A stretch of 64,000 nucleotides of DNA, taken from positions 1 to 64,000 of the forward strand of contig CACWJQ010000011.1 of assembly GCA_902761225.1 (NCBI GenBank), written 5' to 3'. Under the pieces are notes generated by a model. It saw only the letters and a program-made list of their open reading frames with translations. It ran no database searches and was not told the DNA's origin. The position numbers were made by a program, and so were the translations under genes. This document shows positions 44,704 to 53,989 of the stretch, piece by piece. This stretch comes from an uncultured Lachnospiraceae bacterium. Its GTDB lineage: Bacteria > Bacillota > Clostridia > Lachnospirales > Lachnospiraceae. Positions within the stretch are counted from its first letter, which is position 1; each line of letters opens with the position of its first letter.

Positions 44704-45834
44704 ATGACTGATAACGATCTTAAGGCCCGCAGCAATCTTGAGGCGCTCACCGATGAGTATATCACCGGGAAGGGCAGTGAACTCATCTCGCTCAGACGCG
44801 GGCTTATCACCAAAGAAAAATTCATGAAGGATGCCGGTGACCATATAAGGTCCAAATACGGCTCGGAAGGCAGTGATGAACTGCTGAAGGAATTCGAGGA
44901 GTATATCTTCGGATATTCGAAGCTGTCGCCCCTCATAGATGATCCGGAGGTGTCGGACATCAGGGTCACATCATACGACCGCATTAGGGTCAAGAGGCTG
45001 GGGAAGAGAATGGATGCCGGGATCTCTTTTGATTCGGAGAAGGAGTACAGGCAGTTCATAGATTACGTCGCAGCCAAGAATCAGGTAAGTGTATCGAATC
45101 TGTCAGCAATCCAGAGATTTACCGACAGCGGATCACACCCGGGATTTATCCTGAGGTTCACGGTATCAATGCCGCTGGTCAATACCTATGAGGAGCCCTA
45201 CCTGTGTATCAGGAAGGTGCCCAAGACATTTCCGCTTCTGGCGGATCTTGTGAAAAAGGGAATGCTTGATGAAAAGTGCGCAAGGATACTCACTCTCAGG
45301 TTCAGGATGGGATCGACGCTTATATGCGGAGGCAATTCCTCGGGAAAGACCACGCTGCTCAATGCTCTGAAGGAAACCATTCCGGACGATACTGCCGTGA
45401 TGGTGGTGCAGCAGGCGGATGAGCTTACCACAATGTACCACCCTGACATGATGTTTCTCCACTCGGTACCGCCAAGCGCGGAGAGTAAGGCCTCCTATGA
45501 TCTGGAGCATATAAGCATAGCGGGACTGACCATGGACGTGGACTTTTTCATCGTAGGAGAGATAAAGGGGGCTGAAGCTCTGTACATACTGAACGCCGCA
45601 TGTACGGGACAGATATGTGCGGGAACGATACATTCCACTTCAGCCATGAGGGCGCCCGACAAGCTGGTGGATTATGCCATGTACGGAAGCAGGTATTCGA
45701 GGAATGAGCTGATGAGGATGATGGACTGCTTCAAGACGCTGGTCTTTATGAAGGATTACAGGGTGGCCAATGTCTACGCCTGCACCGGATGGAATGAAGA
45801 AAGGAGGGAACTGGAATATGAACGTTTGGTGTAG
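44704..45834 (+). CDS. cpaF: Tad/Flp pilus assembly ATPase (CpaF/TadA)
   Basis: 376 aa secretion ATPase of the GspE/VirB11 type that powers pilus assembly. N-terminal helical domain, then SPLIDDPEVSDIRV (the family's conserved entry), Walker A ICGGNSSGKTTLL, Asp-box region DFFIVGEIKGAEAL and His in TGQICAGTIHSTS. The Walker B Asp/Glu pair is within FIVGEIKG. Shorter than Gram-negative CpaF (no N-terminal extension). GGGAGAAG site; the 3' end overlaps the TadB gene by 17 bp. Confidence 0.88.
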   Translation: MTDNDLKARSNLEALTDEYITGKGSELISLRRGLITKEKFMKDAGDHIRSKYGSEGSDELLKEFEEYIFGYSKLSPLIDDPEVSDIRVTSYDRIRVKRLGKRMDAGISFDSEKEYRQFIDYVAAKNQVSVSNLSAIQRFTDSGSHPGFILRFTVSMPLVNTYEEPYLCIRKVPKTFPLLADLVKKGMLDEKCARILTLRFRMGSTLICGGNSSGKTTLLNALKETIPDDTAVMVVQQADELTTMYHPDMMFLHSVPPSAESKASYDLEHISIAGLTMDVDFFIVGEIKGAEALYILNAACTGQICAGTIHSTSAMRAPDKLVDYAMYGSRYSRNELMRMMDCFKTLVFMKDYRVANVYACTGWNEERRELEYERLV

Positions 45835-46759
45835 CGCAGCCGCATTTCTGCTGCTGACAGCCGGATTCTTCGGGATCTTCTGCAGGGTGAGAGAAGGGGA
45901 TGAGCTGAGAAAGGCTGCCAGAAGAGTGTCAGTGGGGATTGAAGAAAAGGGAAGGAGGAATGCGATTGAAAAAAGAGAAGCACTCAGGATGAGGGCGGAA
46001 TCCGAGAGTATTATCGCAAGGATAGACAGGGCTCTTGTCTACAGCGGGATCAAAAGGAGATTCCCCATGCTCTATGCGGAGCTGTTCATCGCGGGGCTCA
46101 GCATCTGCTCTGCCGCGATACTTATGATCATCGGGGCGGGAGCGGGACTTGCTGCAGGCGCGATATGTGTCCTTATCTTTCTTGCATCCGTATATGTATG
46201 TATCAGATGCATGGAGATATCCGCTCTTAAAAGGACAGGTGAGGACATGCCAAGGCTCTTGGATCTTCTGGGATCCTTTGCGGCATCGGGGGCGGTCTGC
46301 TCCAATATCTTCGGACAGATCAGTATCTATATGAACGAGCCCTTAAGGTCTGCATTCGAGGATTTTGAAGCTGAGGGGAGGATGAGCGGGGATATCCGGA
46401 TGGCCCTTCTTTCACTGGCTGACCGTATAGAGCATCCGCAGTTCAAGCAGCTTATACGGAATATGGAGATAACATCAAGGCACAGTGAGGATATAGAGGG
46501 GCTTGTGAATGACACAAGGAGAAGCCTCAGGGACTATATCAGGGAATCCTCGGACAGAAAGACCATGCTCAGGGAATCTGCCATCAATATGGGGCTTTTG
46601 ATGCTCATGAGCTATGTGGTGCTGGTCATAACGGCGGGGCTTTCAGATACGGATGCCATGACAGTACTTACCGGGACCATACCCGGCAAAGTGACCATAG
46701 GCGTGATGTCCGCGGTCCTTCTGATGTATTTCGGACAGGCGGCGTCACTGTATAAGTGA
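45818..46759 (+). CDS. tadB: Tad pilus platform protein TadB-like
   Basis: 313 aa with membrane helices near the N-terminus (about 5-22), in the middle (two, about 88-130) and at the C-terminus (about 255-310). The cytoplasmic T2SSF-like segment reads EDMPRLLDLLGSFAASGAV to LADRIEHPQFKQLI. With TadC it forms the inner platform for the pilus. GAAAGGAGG sits inside cpaF; start set accordingly. Confidence 0.78.
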   Translation: MNVWCSAAAFLLLTAGFFGIFCRVREGDELRKAARRVSVGIEEKGRRNAIEKREALRMRAESESIIARIDRALVYSGIKRRFPMLYAELFIAGLSICSAAILMIIGAGAGLAAGAICVLIFLASVYVCIRCMEISALKRTGEDMPRLLDLLGSFAASGAVCSNIFGQISIYMNEPLRSAFEDFEAEGRMSGDIRMALLSLADRIEHPQFKQLIRNMEITSRHSEDIEGLVNDTRRSLRDYIRESSDRKTMLRESAINMGLLMLMSYVVLVITAGLSDTDAMTVLTGTIPGKVTIGVMSAVLLMYFGQAASLYK

Positions 46760-46766
46760 GGTGTGT

Positions 46767-47609
46767 ATGAATACAGGAGAATACTACAGGTGCCTGGCGA
46801 CGGGGGCGAGTCTTGTATGCGGAGTGCTTGCGGGAAGCATGACATATATGGTGCTTGCCCCCGGAAAGGCTGTGATGATACGCAGTGCGGAATTTGCAGG
46901 CATGATACGTAAGAAGCAAAAGAGCAGCACTCTTTACATCAGGATGGATGAGTGGCTGAGAAAAAACGGCGCCGCATATCACATCGGAAAGTCCATGGAA
47001 CCCGGACGGTTTGTAACTGTCTGTACGGTGATGGGCATGGCGGGATTTCTGGCAGGACTGAGTATATCGGGAGCAGCCGCGGTTATCATGGCTCTGGTGC
47101 TGGCGGCTCTTCTTCCCATATGCGTGCCGGTGCTCAACAGATCCGATAACATGGCGATGCTGCCTGATATAAGACTTATCTACCATTCCATCGGAGTGCA
47201 GATAAAAAGCGGTGTGTATGTTACCGATGCACTTGCAGAGTGTTCGTCATCCGTAAGGAGCAGGAGACTTCGTGATGCACTGTCAGCATTCTATGCCGAC
47301 GTGATAATGAAATCGGATATATATGCATCCCTTGAAAAATTCAGGGCGTCCTTTGACGACAGGTATATAGATTCACTGTGCATCACGGTGGTGCAGGCCA
47401 TGGAATCGGGACAGGCGCTGGAGCTATTGTCGGATATCGCCGAACAGGTCAAGGACATGGAGGGCGAAGTGTTCGAATCGAGAAAGGCAAGGCTCGACAG
47501 GCTTCTTACCCTGAGTCAGCTGCTGCTATTAGGTTCAGTGCTTGCCACTGCGCTTTACACCTGTGTCATCTACATGATGAGCAGGGCAGTGGGTTTCAGG
47601 GGATTCTGA
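46767..47609 (+). CDS. tadC: Tad pilus platform protein TadC-like
   Basis: 280 aa, the second T2SSF-type platform protein. Helices at about 12-30, 88-125 and 255-278; cytoplasmic segment LPDIRLIYHSIGVQIKSGVYV to LELLSDIAEQVKDMEGEVF. Starts 7 bp after tadB with GAGGTG just upstream. A GTG at 46761 is less likely because it overlaps that site. Confidence 0.75.
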   Translation: MNTGEYYRCLATGASLVCGVLAGSMTYMVLAPGKAVMIRSAEFAGMIRKKQKSSTLYIRMDEWLRKNGAAYHIGKSMEPGRFVTVCTVMGMAGFLAGLSISGAAAVIMALVLAALLPICVPVLNRSDNMAMLPDIRLIYHSIGVQIKSGVYVTDALAECSSSVRSRRLRDALSAFYADVIMKSDIYASLEKFRASFDDRYIDSLCITVVQAMESGQALELLSDIAEQVKDMEGEVFESRKARLDRLLTLSQLLLLGSVLATALYTCVIYMMSRAVGFRGF

Positions 47610-47730
47610 AGGTTGCTCCGGTTAGGAACAGCCGGGGGAATGGTTAACTGCGCGGTCCGTCTGAATGGATGCGCGTACGACCGTAACAGACCCAGAATAC
47701 GAAAAGAATAACAAAAAGGAGGATAAGAAC

Positions 47731-48063
47731 ATGAAGGTTGTTGTGAGCAAAAAGTCATTTGGAGGACCTGATATGAGAACGAATAACAATACTGAAGAAC
47801 TTAAGGAGGGAAATGAAGGTATGGGTAAAACAGGTATGGGAAATATATTCGAAAGAGTCGGAAGACTTGCCATGAACAGGGAGGAGGGGCTGGACGGGAT
47901 ACTCGTCACCATAGGACTGTGCATCATAGCTCTACTGCTCTGTGTGGTGATGAGGGACTCTCTTACGGAGTTCATACAGACCATAGTATCGGAGATGACA
48001 AACAGTGCCAAGAATATCCTGGCAACAGCGGGAACACTGGTCATTCCCGGAGTAACCCTATGA
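47731..48063 (+). CDS. Putative Flp-like pilin or pilus-associated small membrane protein
   Basis: 110 aa. A polar N-terminal leader of about 65 residues ends in NREEGLDGI, followed by one helix (ILVTIGLCIIALLLCVV) and an amphipathic tail (EFIQTIVSEMTNSAKNIL). The pattern of leader, Gly/Glu near the helix start and a single helix is that of class IVb pilins, and it is the first gene after the platform proteins. AAAGGAGGA site; the codon choice and spacing suggest higher translation than its neighbours. The prepilin site is uncertain. Confidence 0.6.
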   Translation: MKVVVSKKSFGGPDMRTNNNTEELKEGNEGMGKTGMGNIFERVGRLAMNREEGLDGILVTIGLCIIALLLCVVMRDSLTEFIQTIVSEMTNSAKNILATAGTLVIPGVTL

Positions 48064-48530
48064 ATAACCCTGCTCCTGCTGACATGAATGTATCTGCGAC
48101 TGTGGTAAACTGCATCAGCCGTGAAAGAGATGATCATGGTATCACCGGATGTAACACCGCAGATTGCGGGGCAGGCAGAGTATCGGAGGGAAGTGTCGGT
48201 GATGTGATGCCCATGTGCATATTCGTCATCTGCATCGCATTTGTCATGATCACATTCTCAGACTGTGTAAGGCTCATCGGGGTTAAGACTGCAGTGTCCC
48301 AGATATCCAGGCAGTACATCTTAAGAATGGAGACATACGGATATCTGACCTCCGGTGACCGCGACAGGATGGTGGATGCACTCACGGAAGCAGGGCTTAA
48401 GGATATTACACTTGGAGGTACGGATACTGCCGAGGTGGGATACGGTAATGAGATAGTGCTTGAGATAACGGGACATACGGAGGACGGTTATGAGATCAGG
48501 GAATTCAGGACATCCACGGCCAAGTACTGA
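48060..48530 (+). CDS. Pilus-associated membrane protein, DUF4320/TadE-like
   Basis: 156 aa. One helix (about 47-68, MPMCIFVICIAFVMITFSD) followed by AVSQISRQYILRMETYGYLT, the arrangement of DUF4320/TadE-like minor pilins, and a C-terminal beta domain (about 100-156). The ATG overlaps the stop of the preceding gene (ATGA), so the two are coupled. Likely processed by the peptidase encoded at 49813. Confidence 0.65.
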   Translation: MNNPAPADMNVSATVVNCISRERDDHGITGCNTADCGAGRVSEGSVGDVMPMCIFVICIAFVMITFSDCVRLIGVKTAVSQISRQYILRMETYGYLTSGDRDRMVDALTEAGLKDITLGGTDTAEVGYGNEIVLEITGHTEDGYEIREFRTSTAKY

Positions 48531-48540
48531 CAGGGTGAAA

Positions 48541-49131
48541 ATGATGCTCCGGTCATGCATCGCTTCCCGAAGCCCCGGTCAGGCTGAATACGTTCTCGGT
48601 ATGTATGCCCTGATCCTTGTGATGGTCCTGGCACTGGCAAGTCTTAACATAATGCAGTACAAGGCGGATTCCGATATTGCGGAGGATGCCCTGGCTGCAT
48701 CATGCCTTGCCGCTCTTGATATAGATCCTTACAGATATGGGACCGACCACAGACTTGTCATAAACGATCCCTTATCTGCAAGGGGGATATTCGAGGAAGC
48801 GCTCAGGAAGAATATGAACCTGAATGCCTTCTATGAACCTGTTACCGCAGGGGACTATTACATAAGCGGAAGGGTTACGGTGGATGATTTCAGGATATAT
48901 CTGACGGAAGGAGACCGGGTCAGGGAGTTCAGGGTCGGTGAATATGGGGTTACGGAGAGCACCGGCATATACGGCGAGATGAGGACACCTTCCGGAAGCG
49001 TGGTAAGATCTGCCGGAGCCTATGCCAGGATTTCGTTCGATACATCCGGAATGTTCGGTATTAAGGTTCGGGCATGCAAGGAGGCCTATGCCGAAATGCT
49101 GTCCGATCCGGACAGACTTTCACATGATTGA
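48541..49131 (+). CDS. TadE/TadG-like minor pilin
   Basis: 196 aa. A short N-terminal leader with GQAEYVLGMYALILVMVLALASLNIM is the typical Glu-containing pilin helix with a processing site before it. The rest is an extracellular beta-rich domain. Follows the DUF4320-like gene by 10 bp. A weak AGGGTG precedes the ATG. Confidence 0.68.
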   Translation: MMLRSCIASRSPGQAEYVLGMYALILVMVLALASLNIMQYKADSDIAEDALAASCLAALDIDPYRYGTDHRLVINDPLSARGIFEEALRKNMNLNAFYEPVTAGDYYISGRVTVDDFRIYLTEGDRVREFRVGEYGVTESTGIYGEMRTPSGSVVRSAGAYARISFDTSGMFGIKVRACKEAYAEMLSDPDRLSHD

Positions 49132-49144
49132 AGAAGAGGAAAAT

Positions 49145-49819
49145 ATGAAGAGAGATAAGAATAATATACAAAAGGCGAATGTGCAAAGGGCGGGCGTTCG
49201 CAAGACAGGATACGGTCTGTTTGCAGCCTCCCTCGTAATGGCAGCAGGCGTCTTTGCGGTAATGACTTATATGCAGCGCATGGCTCTTGCCGATTTCGAA
49301 AAAAGAGATATCTATGTGGCTGCCGCGGAGATTCCCAGAGGTACCGTGATAGATATGGATAATGCTGGCGATTATATGATCATAAAAAGCGTGGATGCCG
49401 GATGCATCCCGGCAGATGCTCTGTGTGATCCGGGTGATATAGCAGGGCTGTCTCCGCTGATAGACATAAGTGAGGGTACGCTTCTTACAGGATCAATGTT
49501 TGCTTCGGCAGAATCCGTCACTCTTGGAATGAAGTCACCGGTGCTTGCGGGCTTTAAGGCAGATGACCTGTCCAAGGCAGTGAGCGGAGTGCTCAGGGCA
49601 GGGGACCGCATAGATATCTATACAACCGATCCGGAAAGCGGGGAGGGGAAGCTTCTGTGCAGTGATGTGTATGTTGAGAGAGGATACGATGCCTCGGGTA
49701 ATGTCATCTGTGATGCTACCGCTGCAGTGATGTTCAATATCTATCTTGAATCCTCACAGGCAGAGGGCTTTTATGAAGGCCTTAAGACAGGAAGCCTGTA
49801 TGTGGTCAGAAGATGCTGA
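49145..49819 (+). CDS. cpaB: Flp pilus assembly protein CpaB (RcpC-like, SAF domain)
   Basis: 224 aa. One N-terminal helix (about 20-40) and a SAF/beta-clip domain: YVAAAEIPRGTVIDMD, ISEGTLLTGSMFA, then AGDRIDIYTTDPESGEG. In Gram-negatives CpaB contacts the secretin; here there is none, so it probably acts at the cell-wall side of the pilus. GAAGAGGA site; overlaps the peptidase gene by 7 bp. Confidence 0.8.
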   Translation: MKRDKNNIQKANVQRAGVRKTGYGLFAASLVMAAGVFAVMTYMQRMALADFEKRDIYVAAAEIPRGTVIDMDNAGDYMIIKSVDAGCIPADALCDPGDIAGLSPLIDISEGTLLTGSMFASAESVTLGMKSPVLAGFKADDLSKAVSGVLRAGDRIDIYTTDPESGEGKLLCSDVYVERGYDASGNVICDATAAVMFNIYLESSQAEGFYEGLKTGSLYVVRRC

Positions 49820-50340
49820 GCGTATGCTGGGTACACCCGGGTCCGGCATCCGGCACACTCATATGCCTTGCAGGATTTATTATGTGTCTCCTTGCCGCAT
49901 CACTGTGGGATATAAGATCGCATTCGGTGCCGGACCTTATATGGTGGATCGCAGCTCTTGATATAGGGCTGCTCATTTGCATGCGTTATGGCCCGGGTGA
50001 TGTACGGTCGGGATATTCAGTCATGACTGCATCCGGCCTAATGATCGAGGCACTATTTGTCATCTTCATACAGGAAAGGGTGATGAGCAGGTATTACGGC
50101 AGGGCGGACAGCCATGCCTTTTCCTGCTGCGCCCTGTTTTTTTCCGCATGCGGCAGTTGCCTTGAAGCACACATCATCCATATGAGCATGTCGCTGATAC
50201 TGCTTACCCTGGTGCAAATCTTTAGGAAGAATATATCAAAGGGTATAAAACTGAAAGTCAGTGTGCCGTTTATACCATATATCTCAGTTTCTTTTGTTGT
50301 AACGGTTCTACTGTATACAAATGGTCTGTATCCACGATAA
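49813..50340 (+). CDS. A24-family prepilin peptidase (TadV/CpaA-like), divergent
   Basis: 175 aa, about six helices. The first catalytic Asp is in LWDIRSHSVPDLIWW, matching the DxxxxxIP signature. The second (GxGD) motif seems altered to GRAD in YYGRADSHAFS. These aspartic proteases cut pilin leaders on the cytoplasmic side. It closes the operon and fits as the processor of the three pilin-like proteins upstream. Confidence 0.72.
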   Translation: MLSVCWVHPGPASGTLICLAGFIMCLLAASLWDIRSHSVPDLIWWIAALDIGLLICMRYGPGDVRSGYSVMTASGLMIEALFVIFIQERVMSRYYGRADSHAFSCCALFFSACGSCLEAHIIHMSMSLILLTLVQIFRKNISKGIKLKVSVPFIPYISVSFVVTVLLYTNGLYPR

Positions 50341-50481
50341 TGTGGTTACAGATCATTTTTTATGGTAAAATAACTCTGTATTTGTCTAAGTACCAAGATG
50401 GTTATATTCACAGTTATCGGTTGAAGCATGCACTGATCTGAATTCATGACGGTGCTGCAGTTCTTCGGGGAGGGCTGCCAT

Positions 50482-51489
50482 ATGACAATATCCTGTGTAA
50501 TGATCGTTAAGAACGAAGAGAATATCCTGGCCAGATGCCTTGACAGTATCAGTGATCTCATGGATGAGATAGTGATCGTTGATACCGGGTCGATGGATGC
50601 GACTAAGGAGATAGCCGCAAGATACACGGACAAGATCTACGATTTTACGTGGACCGGTAATTTTTCCGATGCAAGGAACTTCGCTTTTTCCAAGGCAACC
50701 ATGGATTATATCTATTCTGCAGATGCGGATGAGGTGCTGGATGAAGCCAACCATATAAAGTTCATGGCTCTGAAGACCATGCTGCCTGACGATGTGGAGA
50801 TAGTGCAGATGCGTTACGGCAATCAGCTGCAGCATTCCACCGTCTATAATTTCGACGAAGAGCTCCGTCCCAAGATGTTCAAGCGTCTGAGACAGTTCGT
50901 GTGGCAGGATCCGGTCCATGAGATGATAAGGCTCGATCCCGTTATATATGACAGTGATATAGTCATCACCCATATGCCGGAGGCTAATCACGGACACAGG
51001 GATCTTGAGATATTCTCCAAGGCAACTGCCGGCGGAGGAAAGCTCAGCAAGAGACTTTATGATATGTATGTCAGAGAACTCTTTATGGTGGGAACCGAGG
51101 ATGATTTCAGGAATTCCCTCCCATACTTCGTGGCGTGTGCTGCAGATGTGGAGATGGACCCTGACTGTGTCAATAAGGCATGTCTTGTTATATCCCATAT
51201 AGCAAGGATCCACGGCGATATAGTGATGTTCTTCAAGTACATAACCAAGCTGATGGCAAGTGATCCGTCATCCGAGGTCTGTATTGAACTCGGCTTGTTC
51301 TATGAGAGGATACAGGATTTTGAAGAGGCAGCCATATGGTTTTATAATGCCGCCTTTGAAACCGTTCCTTCGGTCGTGATCACATCCTCGGGCAGGGATG
51401 CTGCAGAGGGACTTGTAAGAGTTTATGATGCGATGGGCATGCCCGAGGTGGGCAGGCAGTTCGCGGAAGATATAGCACAAAAGATATAG
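50482..51489 (+). CDS. Glycosyltransferase family 2 protein
   Basis: 335 aa. GT2/GT-A fold: ISCVMIVKNEENILARCL, IVIVDTGSMDATKEIA and the DxD-type YIYSADADEVLD. The C-terminal half (about 225-335) is TPR-like. No membrane helix, so it uses a cytoplasmic acceptor, possibly a protein as in SunS-like enzymes. GGGAGGG site; 11 bp before hisC. Confidence 0.85.
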   Translation: MTISCVMIVKNEENILARCLDSISDLMDEIVIVDTGSMDATKEIAARYTDKIYDFTWTGNFSDARNFAFSKATMDYIYSADADEVLDEANHIKFMALKTMLPDDVEIVQMRYGNQLQHSTVYNFDEELRPKMFKRLRQFVWQDPVHEMIRLDPVIYDSDIVITHMPEANHGHRDLEIFSKATAGGGKLSKRLYDMYVRELFMVGTEDDFRNSLPYFVACAADVEMDPDCVNKACLVISHIARIHGDIVMFFKYITKLMASDPSSEVCIELGLFYERIQDFEEAAIWFYNAAFETVPSVVITSSGRDAAEGLVRVYDAMGMPEVGRQFAEDIAQKI

Positions 51490-51499
51490 AGGCGTAAAA

Positions 51500-52555
51500 A
51501 TGAACTGGGAATCAAATGTCAGAAAAGTAGTACCCTATGTTCCGGGAGAACAGCCTTCCGGAAAAGTGATCAAGCTCAATACCAATGAGAATCCTTATCC
51601 CCCCGCTCCCGGTGTGGAGAAGGTGCTTAAAAGCTACGATGTATCCCTTTTGAGAAAATATCCCGAGCCTGACTGCAGAAGTCTAGTAACGGTACTTGCG
51701 GACAGGTATAAAGTAAAGCCCTCGCAGGTTTTTGTCGGTGTTGGTTCCGATGATGTTCTTGCGATGGCTTTTCTTACTTTTTTCAACTCGGATAAGAAGA
51801 TACTTTTTCCGGATGTAACGTATTCATTCTATGATGTATGGGCGTCGCTTTTCGGTATTCCCTTTGAGCAGATACCGCTGGACGATGACTTTAATATAGT
51901 TCCTTCGGATTATGAGAAGGAAAACGGCGGAGTGGTCATTGCCAATCCCAATGCTCCCACCGGTGTGTTCATGGGACTTGACGGTATCAGGAAGATCCTT
52001 GAAGCAAACCGTGATGTTGTATGTATCGTGGATGAAGCATATGTGGATTTCGGAGCAGAGAGTGCTCTTTCTCTTCTTGATGAATATGATAATCTTCTGG
52101 TCATCCAGACCTTCAGCAAGTCCAGATCCATGGCAGGAATGCGCATAGGCTTTGCCATCGGAAGCGAGACCATGATAAAGTACCTGAATGATGTGAAGTA
52201 TTCCTTCAATTCCTATACCATGAATTCCATCACACTTGCAGCAGGGATTGAGGCTGTTAAGGATGAAGAGTATTTCAAGGCTTCCTGTGAAAAGATAATC
52301 CGCACCAGGGAAAAGCTTAAGGCTGATCTTAAGGCTCTCGGATTTGAATTCGGTGATTCCATGACCAATTTCATCTTCGCAAAGCATGCATCCGTTCCTG
52401 CGGAGCATATATTCACGGAACTGAAGAAGAGGGATATCTACGTCAGATACTGGAATAAACCCCGCATAAGTGAGCATCTCAGGATCACTGTGGGAACTGA
52501 TGAGGAATGTGACATTCTTGTCAGAAACCTGAAGGAGATCATAGATCAGGCATAA
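51500..52555 (+). CDS. hisC: Histidinol-phosphate aminotransferase
   Basis: 351 aa, a usual HisC length. PLP enzyme for the histidine pathway (histidinol phosphate + 2-oxoglutarate). The family start LNTNENPYPPAPGV, VGVGSDDVLAM, IVDEAYVDFG, the PLP-binding Lys in QTFSKSRSMAGMRIG, and the substrate Arg in LRITVGT are present. No other his genes are nearby. Confidence 0.9.
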   Translation: MNWESNVRKVVPYVPGEQPSGKVIKLNTNENPYPPAPGVEKVLKSYDVSLLRKYPEPDCRSLVTVLADRYKVKPSQVFVGVGSDDVLAMAFLTFFNSDKKILFPDVTYSFYDVWASLFGIPFEQIPLDDDFNIVPSDYEKENGGVVIANPNAPTGVFMGLDGIRKILEANRDVVCIVDEAYVDFGAESALSLLDEYDNLLVIQTFSKSRSMAGMRIGFAIGSETMIKYLNDVKYSFNSYTMNSITLAAGIEAVKDEEYFKASCEKIIRTREKLKADLKALGFEFGDSMTNFIFAKHASVPAEHIFTELKKRDIYVRYWNKPRISEHLRITVGTDEECDILVRNLKEIIDQA

Positions 52556-52580
52556 AATAAGTTTTTAAGGAGATTTTTTA

Positions 52581-53111
52581 ATGGGTTCTTTGGCAAGAAG
52601 CATAGCGCAGGCATTTGTAAAAAACACAATGACTCAGTATTTCGGGTGTTTTATCATATCCATGATCCCTCTCATCGAACTCAGGGGTGCTATTCCCATA
52701 GCATACTGGTTCCGCGGGATGAATCCCGAGGGATTCAACATCGTTATCGGTTATGTGATCATAGCTATAGGCAATATGCTCCCAGTACCGATCATCTTCT
52801 TTTTCGCAAGAAAGGTGCTGGAGTGGGGAAAGGATAAACCTGTCATCGGTAAGTTCTTCACCTTCTGTCTTGAAAAGGGGCATAAGGGAGGACAGAAGCT
52901 CCAGTCCAAAGCGGGACGCGGACTTTTTGTAGCACTTCTTCTCTTTGTGGGAATACCTCTTCCCGGAACAGGTGCATGGACAGGTACTCTTGCAGCATCC
53001 CTTCTTGATATGAAGTTCAAAGAGAGCATCACAGCCATCATGCTTGGTGTTGCTCTTGCCGGAGTGATAATGGGAGTCGGATCGGCTCTTGTCTCAAGTG
53101 CGATCTTCTGA
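52581..53111 (+). CDS. COG2426 small multi-drug export-like membrane protein
   Basis: 176 aa with about four helices. IPLIELRGAIPIAYW and IGNMLPVPIIFFFARKVLEW, then VGIPLPGTGAWTGTLAASLLD, are conserved blocks of this family, annotated as small multi-drug exporters on thin evidence. TTAAGGAG site. Confidence 0.82.
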   Translation: MGSLARSIAQAFVKNTMTQYFGCFIISMIPLIELRGAIPIAYWFRGMNPEGFNIVIGYVIIAIGNMLPVPIIFFFARKVLEWGKDKPVIGKFFTFCLEKGHKGGQKLQSKAGRGLFVALLLFVGIPLPGTGAWTGTLAASLLDMKFKESITAIMLGVALAGVIMGVGSALVSSAIF

Positions 53112-53137
53112 ACATAGTTATATCCCGGATAAATGTG

Positions 53138-53965
53138 ATGGATCCTAATACACATGAGACAAATTCATATCAGGCATTTGCGGATGTCTATGATGAGCTG
53201 ATGAGCGATGTGCCCTATGACAGCTGGACCGAGAGGATAGACAGGGATATCAGGAAATACGGCATCAGCAAAACAGTGACAGCGGACGTGCCTGACCCTG
53301 AGAGCGAAGAGTCTTTGCTTGAAAGTGAGAGGAACCTTGTTGCGGATCTCGGATGCGGAACAGGTATCATTACAAGAAAACTTCACGATCTCGGATATGA
53401 TGTCTTCGGTATAGACAATTCGCCGGAGATGCTTACAAGGGCATTTGATTCCGATGAAGGCAGAGGGATCATGTACCTTAACCAGGACATGAGGGAGCTG
53501 GATCTGTATTCCACCATCGGAACTGCGGTATGTATCTGTGACAGTCTGAATTACCTGACGGAGGATGAGGATCTTGAGGATGCATTTGCAGGGATCTCGA
53601 AGTTCCTGTATCCGGGCGGTCTGTTTATATTTGACTGCAATACCTCCTACAAGTACAGGGAGGTTATAGGTGAATCAACAATAGCCGAGGCAGGGGATGA
53701 TGTATCCTTCATCTGGGAAAATTTTTACGATGAAGAGGAGAACATCAACGAGTATGATCTTACTCTTTTCATAAAGCAAAGAGACGGATCCTATGAACGC
53801 GCCGATGAGACCCACTTTCAGAGGGGCATCGAAACGGGCGACATAGAAAGACTTGCAGGGACCTGCGGGTTTGAGATCGTAAGCATCCTCGATTCGGATA
53901 CCGAAGAGGAAGTGACGGATAAAACCGAGAGGATCTACGCGGTCCTCAGGAAAAAGAAAGATTAG
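53138..53965 (+). CDS. Class I SAM-dependent methyltransferase
   Basis: 275 aa. Opening SYQAFADVYDELMSDVPYDSW and motif I VADLGCGTGIITRKL, then GIDNSPEML and the motif SLNYLTEDEDL are typical of a clostridial small-molecule methyltransferase. The target is unknown. Relatives are often next to hslO, as here (24 bp). Ribosome site weak; GTG 53135 is an alternative start. Confidence 0.85.
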   Translation: MDPNTHETNSYQAFADVYDELMSDVPYDSWTERIDRDIRKYGISKTVTADVPDPESEESLLESERNLVADLGCGTGIITRKLHDLGYDVFGIDNSPEMLTRAFDSDEGRGIMYLNQDMRELDLYSTIGTAVCICDSLNYLTEDEDLEDAFAGISKFLYPGGLFIFDCNTSYKYREVIGESTIAEAGDDVSFIWENFYDEEENINEYDLTLFIKQRDGSYERADETHFQRGIETGDIERLAGTCGFEIVSILDSDTEEEVTDKTERIYAVLRKKKD

Positions 53966-53989
53966 TTCCATAAAGGAACAGGACATATA

